DNA of 11,722 nucleotides. It comes from Candidatus Bathyarchaeota archaeon. Lineage in GTDB: Archaea; Thermoproteota; Bathyarchaeia; TCS64. The stretch is from NCBI GenBank assembly GCA_020697635.1, contig JAEHCT010000024.1, positions 1-11,722 of the forward strand, in the 5' to 3' direction. The notes below the pieces were generated by a model. It did no database searches, was not told the DNA's origin, and saw nothing but the letters and a program-made list of their open reading frames with translations. Below are positions 6,475 through 11,722 of this stretch, piece after piece. How positions within the stretch are numbered: position 1 is the first letter of the stretch; each line of letters begins with the position of its first letter. The translations under genes were made by a program, and so were the position numbers.

Positions 6475-8340
6475 TTGGACAGCCAAGAACTAGAACACCC
6501 CATTCTCTTGATGGGTAACCACGCTATAGCAAGAGGAGCGCTGGAGGCGGGGGTCAGGGTAGTCGCAGGCTACCCCGGTACACCAAGCAGCGAGATACTG
6601 ACATCCTTAGCCGGTGACGCCGACAGACATGGCGTACACGTGGAGTGGAGCACCAACGAGAAGGTGGCCTACGAGGTGGCCTACGGTGCGGCCCTCGGAG
6701 GAGTCCGGGCCCTCGTGACCACCAAGCACCTTGGCGTCAACGTGTTAAGCGACGCCCTCCTCGTCTCTGCCTACACAGGGGTCAACGGCGGCCTGGTGGT
6801 GGTCACCGCCGACGACATTCACCCATTCAGCAGCCAGAACGCGGAGGACACCCGCTACTACGCCCGGCTCGCCAAGATACCGTGCATCGAGCCCACAAAC
6901 GTCCAGGAGGCAAAGGACATGATGTCAGACGCGTTCAGGATTAGTGAGGCGCTGCAGCTCCCCGTTCTATTCAGGGTCACAGACAGGATTTGCCACGCCA
7001 AGAGCGACGCGACGCTCGGTGAAATCAACCGGCTGGACAGGGAGCCGTCCTTCGTTAAGGATGATGCCCGTTACGTCATGATCGCGCCCAACGCCCGGAG
7101 ACGGGTTTCCTGGTTGAACGCCCAGATGGACGCCGCGGCGGCCTTGAGCGAGAACTACCCTGGGAACCGTATAGATATGGCAGATTCCCCGGAGCTGGGT
7201 GTAATAGCCTCGGGCGTCACCTACGAGCACACTGTGGAGGCGTTGAACGTGCTGGGGCTACGCGGCAGGGTGTCGGTGCTTAAGCTAACCTTCACAAACC
7301 CGCTGCCTAGGCAGATGATAGCCTCTTTCCTCAAGGTCCATCGCAAGGTTCTGGTAGTCGAGGAGATAGAGCCCATCATAGAGAAAGAGGTCAACAGCGT
7401 CGCCCACCAGCTGGGAATCAAATCCAAGATCCACGGCAGACTCGACGGCTTCATCCCGAGGGAGCATGAGCTAACCCCCGACCGCGTCGGCAGTGGTGTG
7501 ACCCGCATCCTCAAGCTGGATGACTCCAGCCTAGAGATGCCTGAGTATAAGACACCCGAAATGATCAGGCGAATCCCCAACCTGTGCGCCGGCTGCCCCC
7601 ACGCGGCGAGCTACTACGCGTTGAAGCAGGCCGTGAAGCGGATGGGCGGAGGAGGAGCCGTTACGGGAGACCGGGGATGCTACAACCAGGGCACCAACCC
7701 TCCGCTGAGCGCCATCGACACATGTGTCTGCATGGGCGCGAGCATAAGCATGGCCTCGGGGCTGTACCACGCCGGGGTAGAAGGCCCCATCGTAGCGGTC
7801 ATAGGGGACGGCACATTTCTCCATAACGGCGTCCAGCCCCTGGTGAACGCGGTCCACAACACAGCCGACATCACCGTCATGATCCTAGACAACGGCTGGA
7901 CAGGAATGACGGGGCATCAGCCCAACGCAAACACGGGCATTACTGCCACTGGAAAACATGTCCCCAAAGTTAGCATAGAGGAGATGGTCCGCGCCTCCGG
8001 CGTCAAACACGTCCAAGTTGTCTCGCCCTACGACGTCAAAGAGACCATATACGCGATAGTCGCGGCCATGAAGCATAAGGGCCCTGCAGTCGTCGTCAGC
8101 CGTCAGGTCTGCCCCGTTCAGGACCACCGGCTCAGGAAAAGGGCGGGGGAGAAGCTGAGCTTCACAAGGTACGCCGTGAACCCGGAGAGATGCACGGGCT
8201 GCCTCCAATGCGTCAACAGCGTCGGATGCCCCGCACTAGACATCACGGATGGAAGGATAAAGATTAATCAGGCTCAGTGCATCGGCTGCGGGGTATGCGC
8301 ACAGGTGTGTCCGTTAAAAGCGATAGAGGTGAAACATTGA
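6433..8340 (+). CDS. iorA: Indolepyruvate ferredoxin oxidoreductase, alpha subunit
   Basis: The large subunit of the cytoplasmic two-subunit enzyme that converts aryl pyruvates plus CoA to aryl-acetyl-CoA and CO2, reducing ferredoxin. At 635 residues it has the normal length. The N-terminal part has the signature LLMGNHAIARGALEAG (25-40) and YPGTPSSEI (47-55), the pyrimidine-side thiamine-binding domain. The middle carries CAGCPHAASYYAL, then GDGTFLHN and a downstream LDNGWTGMTGHQP, the thiamine-diphosphate/Mg domain. The C-terminus is a 2x4Fe-4S ferredoxin domain with C587, C590, C593, C599 and C616, C619, C622, C626. ATG 6433 is the longest supported start, but TTG 6475, behind an ideal AAAGGAG, would remove 14 residues and still keep the LLMGN motif. 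The stop overlaps the iorB start by one base. Confidence 0.95.
   Translation: MESVVSDSIKGAPDLDSQELEHPILLMGNHAIARGALEAGVRVVAGYPGTPSSEILTSLAGDADRHGVHVEWSTNEKVAYEVAYGAALGGVRALVTTKHLGVNVLSDALLVSAYTGVNGGLVVVTADDIHPFSSQNAEDTRYYARLAKIPCIEPTNVQEAKDMMSDAFRISEALQLPVLFRVTDRICHAKSDATLGEINRLDREPSFVKDDARYVMIAPNARRRVSWLNAQMDAAAALSENYPGNRIDMADSPELGVIASGVTYEHTVEALNVLGLRGRVSVLKLTFTNPLPRQMIASFLKVHRKVLVVEEIEPIIEKEVNSVAHQLGIKSKIHGRLDGFIPREHELTPDRVGSGVTRILKLDDSSLEMPEYKTPEMIRRIPNLCAGCPHAASYYALKQAVKRMGGGGAVTGDRGCYNQGTNPPLSAIDTCVCMGASISMASGLYHAGVEGPIVAVIGDGTFLHNGVQPLVNAVHNTADITVMILDNGWTGMTGHQPNANTGITATGKHVPKVSIEEMVRASGVKHVQVVSPYDVKETIYAIVAAMKHKGPAVVVSRQVCPVQDHRLRKRAGEKLSFTRYAVNPERCTGCLQCVNSVGCPALDITDGRIKINQAQCIGCGVCAQVCPLKAIEVKH
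8326..8332 (+). promoter_or_regulatory. Strong Shine-Dalgarno sequence of iorB
   Basis: GAGGTGA inside the end of iorA lies seven bases before ATG 8340. It fixes the iorB start against longer in-frame readings from 8277, and shows that internal operon genes use Shine-Dalgarno initiation although several first genes look leaderless. Confidence 0.75.
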
Positions 8341-8936
8341 TGGCGTTTAACATTTTTATAACCGGGATCGGAGGCCAAGGAGTGGTCTCCGCTGGAACCA
8401 TCATAGCCGAGGCGGCTCTCGCCGAAGGCCTGAGGATCAGAAGCAGCGACGCAACGGGTCTCGCCCAGCGGGGCGGCAGCGTCCACAGCCAGATAAAGAT
8501 GGGGGACGAGGTCAGCAGCGCCATACTCCACACGGGGACAGCTGACGTCATACTTGGCTTCGAGCCCCTCGAGGCGTCCCGGTGGGCACACATGCTCAAG
8601 CCCGAAGGTGTAGCCATAGTGAACAGCAACCCGGTGTACCCGGTGACCGTGAAGAACGGCATGCTGAAATACCCGGACATCGAGGAACAGAAAAAAGTCT
8701 TCAAGGAACGAGGAGCTAGGAACATATGGCTGGACGGCCGCGCCTTAACGGAGAGGCTGGGCAACATGAGAGTTCTAAACAGCCTCATGATAGGTTTCAC
8801 CGCTGCCAAGACTAGGCTACCAATCAGCCTAGACACGCTCAGACGCGTCATCGCCGAGAAGGTGCCCGGCAGGACCGTCGCGGTAAACCTAAAAGCATTT
8901 GACATGGGCTATAAGGTGGGACGCGAGGAGCCATGA
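8340..8936 (+). CDS. iorB: Indolepyruvate ferredoxin oxidoreductase, beta subunit
   Basis: A 198-residue small subunit carrying the gamma domain of 2-oxoacid:ferredoxin oxidoreductases, partner of IorA. The N-terminus FNIFITGIGGQGVVSAG (3-19) is the family hallmark. SSDATGLAQRGGSVHSQIK (about 35-53) follows; this QRGGSV loop contributes to the active site around CoA and thiamine diphosphate. LGFEPLEASRW and the later VLNSLMIGF are further landmarks. The length is normal for IorB. The start is fixed at ATG 8340 by GAGGTGA and by the TGATG overlap with iorA. The stop overlaps the start of the KAS III gene (ATGA, 8933-8936), so all three are almost surely one transcript. Confidence 0.94.
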   Translation: MAFNIFITGIGGQGVVSAGTIIAEAALAEGLRIRSSDATGLAQRGGSVHSQIKMGDEVSSAILHTGTADVILGFEPLEASRWAHMLKPEGVAIVNSNPVYPVTVKNGMLKYPDIEEQKKVFKERGARNIWLDGRALTERLGNMRVLNSLMIGFTAAKTRLPISLDTLRRVIAEKVPGRTVAVNLKAFDMGYKVGREEP

Positions 8937-9907
8937 GAGCAGGTATCAAGGGTATAGGCAGCTACGTGCCACAGAAGGTTATGACCAACGACGACTGGGC
9001 CCAGATAGTGGAGACCAGCGACGAGTGGATAACAAAGAAGACGGGCATCAGAGAGCGGAGAATCGCGGATGAGAGCGACTGCACCAGCGACCTGGCCGTG
9101 AAGGCGGCGGCCCCGGCGCTGAAGGAGGCGGGCGTAGCTCCCGAGGACCTGGACCTCGTGGTGCTCGCGACGAGCAGCCCCGACGTGCCCTTGAGCAGCA
9201 CGGCGGCTATAGTCCAGCACAAGCTTGGGGCCGTCAACGCAGGCGCCTTCGACGTGATGGCGGTGTGCAGCGGCTTCATCCACGCCCTAGACGTGGGCGC
9301 CCGGTACGCGGTGGACCCCCACATCGACAACGTGCTGGTGGTCGCCTCCGAGGTGTACAGCAGGATACTCAACTGGAAGGACAGGACCACGTGCGTCTTC
9401 TTCGGTGACGGCGCCGGGGCGACGGTTCTCCAGAAGGCGGAGGAAGGCGGCGTAATAGGCAGCTGGCTCAGGGCCGACGGCGGAGGCGCGGCGGTCATCG
9501 AGATACCCGCCGGAGGCACAAGGAGCCCCATAAGCCACGAGCTCATCGACGAGGCGAAGCAGTACTTCCACATGGACGGCAGGGCCGTCTGGGACTTCGC
9601 CATCGAGGCGTTCCCCCAGGCCGTCATGGGCGTTCTGGACAGGTACAGCTACGTGCTGGACGACGTTGACATGATCATACCCCACCAGGCCAACATCAAC
9701 ATCATAAAGGTGGGCATGGAGAAGCTCGGCCTCCCTATGGAGCGCGCCTACACGAACCTCCACAAGTACGGCAACATGGCTGGGGCCAGCATCCCCGTGG
9801 CCCTACACGAGGCGGTACAGGTGGGAAAGATAAGCAAAAGCGACCTGGTGGTCACCGTTGGGTTCGGCGGCGGCCTCACCTGGGGCGCGAACCTGATCCA
9901 GCTCTAA
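8933..9907 (+). CDS. 3-oxoacyl-ACP synthase III (FabH-like)
   Basis: A 324-residue thiolase-fold condensing enzyme of the KAS III type, which joins an acyl-CoA primer to a malonyl-type extender by decarboxylative condensation. SDEWITKKTGIRERRIA (29-45) is the FabH signature. The catalytic triad is complete: Cys112 (AVCSGF), His251 (IIPHQAN) and Asn281 (KYGNMAGASIP). GFGGGLTWGA (310-319) forms the C-terminal glycine loop. Its length and Cys position equal bacterial FabH. The signature argues against archaeal HMG-CoA synthase, which belongs to the same superfamily but uses a Glu and differs at the N-terminus; a specialised ketoacyl synthase remains possible. GAGGAG (8925-8930) lies just upstream, and the start overlaps the iorB stop. 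The operon suggests aryl-acetyl-CoA or another IorAB product as primer; this is inference. No ACP gene is seen. Confidence 0.9.
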   Translation: MRAGIKGIGSYVPQKVMTNDDWAQIVETSDEWITKKTGIRERRIADESDCTSDLAVKAAAPALKEAGVAPEDLDLVVLATSSPDVPLSSTAAIVQHKLGAVNAGAFDVMAVCSGFIHALDVGARYAVDPHIDNVLVVASEVYSRILNWKDRTTCVFFGDGAGATVLQKAEEGGVIGSWLRADGGGAAVIEIPAGGTRSPISHELIDEAKQYFHMDGRAVWDFAIEAFPQAVMGVLDRYSYVLDDVDMIIPHQANINIIKVGMEKLGLPMERAYTNLHKYGNMAGASIPVALHEAVQVGKISKSDLVVTVGFGGGLTWGANLIQL

Positions 9908-11619
9908 CCTTTTTGAGGCTTGAGAAGCTTCTCGACGGTAAACGTGTTCGCGACGTCGGTGGCTTCAAGCCAGCCGCGTTTGGCCACCGATACTCCCATG
10001 GGCAGGAACTCCAGCTCGGAAGGCGTATGCGCGTCGGTCCCCAGCGTCATCTTGACTCCGTGCTCCTTGGCTCGTCTGCTGTTAACGTCGCTCAGGTCCA
10101 GCCTTTCGGGGTAGCAGTTGATCTCCATCATGACGCCCCGCTCGGCGGCGGCCTCGAAGACGGCGTCTAGGTCCAGCGCGTAGGGGCTGCGGCGTTGTAT
10201 AAGCCGCCCCGTGGGGTGGGCTACTGTGTCTACGTGCTCGTTCTGTATGGCCTCGACTACTCGGGTCGTCATGGCCTGCTCCTCCATCTTGAAGCCGCTG
10301 TGTACGGCGGCCACCACCCAGTCAAGCTCCGCCAGCACCTCGTCTGAGATGTCCAGTCGCCCGTTTCTGCGGATATCGCACTCCGTGCCTGCCAGCACCC
10401 GTATCTCTGGGTGCATCTCATCTACATGCCTCACCTCGTCTATCTGCTTCATTAGCCGTTCCTCGTCGAGGCCGTTGGCTATGCCCAGGGCCTTGGTGTG
10501 GTCGGTGATGGCGATGTATTCGAGGCCCATCTCCGCGGCCTTCTCCGCCATCTCGGCGATGGAGGCGTGGCCGTCGCTCCAGTCCGTGTGTACGTGGAGG
10601 TCGCCCCGTATGTCGTCGAGGGTCACAAGCTCCGGGAGCCTGTCCTCTATGGCGGCCTCTATCTCGCCGGTGTTCTCCCTGAGCTCAGGCGGCATCCACA
10701 TCATTCCCAGAGCCTCGTAGATCTTGGCCTCGTCCTCGGCCTCCACGAGCTCGTCGTTGTGCCGTCTGAAGAGGCCGTACTCGTTGAGCTTGAACCCGGT
10801 CTTGACGCCGATGGTGCGTAGCTTCACGTTGTGCTCCTTGCTGCCTGTGAAGTACTGGAGGGCGGCGCCGTAGCTCTCGGGCGGTATGACCCTTAGGTCC
10901 ACTTGGAGCATGTTCTTCAGCACCACGGTGCTCTTCGTGGGGCCCTGCGCCAGCACCCTCTCGATGGGGGGCATAGACACGAAGTGGGCTGTGGCCGTCT
11001 CAGGGTCCGTGGACGAGACCAGCACGTCCAGGTCGCCGACGGTCTCCTTGCGTCTGCGTGCCGAGCCGGCCATTTCGACTCGTCTCACGGCGTCACAGCC
11101 GCTCATGTACGTCAGCATCCCCTGTATCACCGGGAGAGCCTCCCCGAGGAGGAAACGGGTGCTGCGGCTCCGGTGCTCCTCTATGGCCTTGAGGATGTTC
11201 TCCTCCTTCTTGGGCCCGAAGCCCTTGAGCTCCCTGATCCTGTGCTGCCTCGCCGCCTCCTCGAGGGTCTTGATGCCTACGACGCCCAGCTCCTGGTGTA
11301 GCCTCATGGCGATCTTGGGGCCTATGCCCTCAAGCGTGATCATCTCCGGGACGCCTTGGGGGAGGCTCTCACGGAGCTCCTGCAGCACGGTGGACTCGCC
11401 CGTGTCTAGGAACTCCTCGATGGTCATGGCTATGCTCTTGCCTACGCCCGGTATCTGCTCGAGCTCTCCTCGCTCGGCTACGTTTCTGATGTCCTCCGTG
11501 AGGGCTGTGACCCGTTGGGACGCCATGCTGTAGGCGCGGCTCCTGAACCTGTCCGCCTTGATGGTGAGTATCTCGCTGATCTCGTAGAGTATGGAGGCAA
11601 CCTGGGCGTTTAGGCTCAT
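9904..11619 (-). CDS. polX: DNA polymerase X / PHP phosphoesterase, PolX type
   Basis: A 571-residue PolX, the usual length for the bacterial and archaeal form. It joins a gap-filling family X polymerase core to a C-terminal PHP phosphoesterase with 3'-5' exonuclease or AP-site activity, acting in base-excision repair. Helix-hairpin-helix motifs are IPGVGKSIA (56-64), LEGIGPKIAMRL (96-107) and LKGFGPKKEENIL (131-143). The palm has GSARRRKETVGDLDVLV (185-201), with D196 and D198, and D241 in VDLRVI, so all three catalytic aspartates are present. PHP metal ligands also look intact: DLHVHTDWSDG (340-350), ITDHTK (371-376), E413, H440, H468 and GTDAHT (527-532). It starts at ATG 11619 without a Shine-Dalgarno sequence, 24 bases after a TATA-like box. 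Its stop overlaps that of the KAS III gene. Confidence 0.95.
   Translation of the reverse strand: MSLNAQVASILYEISEILTIKADRFRSRAYSMASQRVTALTEDIRNVAERGELEQIPGVGKSIAMTIEEFLDTGESTVLQELRESLPQGVPEMITLEGIGPKIAMRLHQELGVVGIKTLEEAARQHRIRELKGFGPKKEENILKAIEEHRSRSTRFLLGEALPVIQGMLTYMSGCDAVRRVEMAGSARRRKETVGDLDVLVSSTDPETATAHFVSMPPIERVLAQGPTKSTVVLKNMLQVDLRVIPPESYGAALQYFTGSKEHNVKLRTIGVKTGFKLNEYGLFRRHNDELVEAEDEAKIYEALGMMWMPPELRENTGEIEAAIEDRLPELVTLDDIRGDLHVHTDWSDGHASIAEMAEKAAEMGLEYIAITDHTKALGIANGLDEERLMKQIDEVRHVDEMHPEIRVLAGTECDIRRNGRLDISDEVLAELDWVVAAVHSGFKMEEQAMTTRVVEAIQNEHVDTVAHPTGRLIQRRSPYALDLDAVFEAAAERGVMMEINCYPERLDLSDVNSRRAKEHGVKMTLGTDAHTPSELEFLPMGVSVAKRGWLEATDVANTFTVEKLLKPQKG
9910..9914 (+). terminator. T-tract after the iorAB-KAS III operon
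   Basis: CC and five T follow the KAS III stop, inside the last codons of the converging polX gene. The surrounding CTCTAACCTTTTT repeats the sequence at 4669-4681. It is plausible as a short archaeal terminator, but weak on its own. Confidence 0.35.
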
Positions 11620-11643
11620 ACATTGATCAGGGTGTCTCTTAGA

Positions 11644-11650
11644 GATAAGA
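11644..11650 (-). promoter_or_regulatory. TATA-like box of polX
   Basis: The minus strand reads TCTTATC, 24 bases before ATG 11619, in an AT-richer stretch without a clear Shine-Dalgarno sequence. The spacing matches other proposed leaderless starts in the window. Confidence 0.35.
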
Positions 11651-11680
11651 ACTCCTTTCGTTCACCACGAGTAGTTGATA

Positions 11681-11722
11681 TTACTTGACGTCTGTCCCCT
11701 GCTCCCAGTAGTGGAGGAAGAC
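11681..11722 (-). CDS. 3' end of an unidentified gene (partial)
   Basis: Reading the minus strand from the window edge gives 13 codons, VFLHYWEQGTDVK, then TAA at 11683-11681. All but one of the 13 sense codons end in G or C, as in the neighbouring genes, whereas the 61 bases between this stop and polX are AT-richer and look non-coding. I read it as the C-terminus of a minus-strand gene lying beyond the window. The family cannot be named from 13 residues. Another minus-strand frame stays open and ends in TGA overlapping the polX ATG, but its codons do not follow the local bias. Confidence 0.4.
   Translation of the reverse strand, partial: VFLHYWEQGTDVK

Noticed and set aside
8264..8905. Minus-strand open frame of 213 codons opposite iorB
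   Set aside because: It is antisense to a confidently identified subunit, with no recognisable domain or start signal.
8933..9907. Archaeal HMG-CoA synthase as the identity of the KAS III gene
   Set aside because: The SDEWITKKTGIRERR signature, the GNMAGAS motif with Asn281 and a 324-residue length match FabH; HMG-CoA synthases use a Cys-Glu-His set.
10886..11533. Plus-strand open frame of 215 codons opposite polX
   Set aside because: A low-complexity serine/arginine/proline composition and exact antisense to the helix-hairpin-helix and palm domains mark it as a shadow of polX.
1..11722. CRISPR array, tRNA/rRNA gene, insertion sequence or phage genes
   Set aside because: No regularly spaced repeats, tRNA-like cloverleaf, transposase or integrase motifs, or terminal inverted repeats were seen. 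Coding density is high and the intergenic gaps are too short to hold them.

Overview
The window reads as archaeal chromosomal DNA of fairly high GC content, with strong G/C preference at third codon positions and frequent AGG/AGA arginine codons. Four things support an archaeon. Many genes have a TATA-like box about 22-29 bases before the start codon and no Shine-Dalgarno sequence, the geometry of leaderless archaeal transcripts. The gene content is typical: IorAB, an F420-type luciferase-like oxidoreductase, a PflX-like and an AmrS-like radical SAM protein, and a stand-alone pyruvate-kinase C-terminal-like protein. Short T-tracts follow several stop codons. No rRNA, tRNA, CRISPR array, transposase or phage gene is visible. 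The lineage cannot be fixed from this window.

Left part (1-2881): a tiny zinc-ribbon gene (+) meets a GNAT acetyltransferase (-) tail to tail, their stop codons sharing CTAG. Then come an unrecognised membrane protein of about eight segments and a PflX-like radical SAM protein, both on the minus strand, joined by an ATGA overlap. An 80-base region (2879-2958) carries back-to-back promoters for this pair and for the plus-strand AmrS-like radical SAM gene.

Middle (2959-6340): four plus-strand genes, namely the AmrS-like radical SAM enzyme, a pyruvate-kinase C-terminal-domain-like protein, the luciferase-like oxidoreductase and a VTT/DedA-type membrane protein. They are separated by 46-57 bases, the last three gaps each holding a TATA-like box, so they may be transcribed separately.

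Right part (6341-9907): a compact operon iorA-iorB-KAS III, with a 1-base TGATG overlap and then a 4-base ATGA overlap. IorAB would oxidatively decarboxylate aryl-2-oxoacids to aryl-acetyl-CoA with ferredoxin as acceptor. The third gene is a complete FabH-type condensing enzyme with an intact Cys-His-Asn triad, which could use such an acyl-CoA as a primer; that link is inference. The iorA start region has a strong TATA box, a perfect 10-bp inverted repeat and two competing start codons, and is the best regulatory candidate here.

End (9904-11722): a full-length PolX (family X polymerase core plus PHP domain) on the minus strand, converging on the KAS III gene with overlapping stops. The last 42 bases look like the 3' end of another minus-strand gene. 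The most interesting points are the IorAB-KAS III operon, the iorA control region, and the paired radical SAM genes with the unknown membrane protein.
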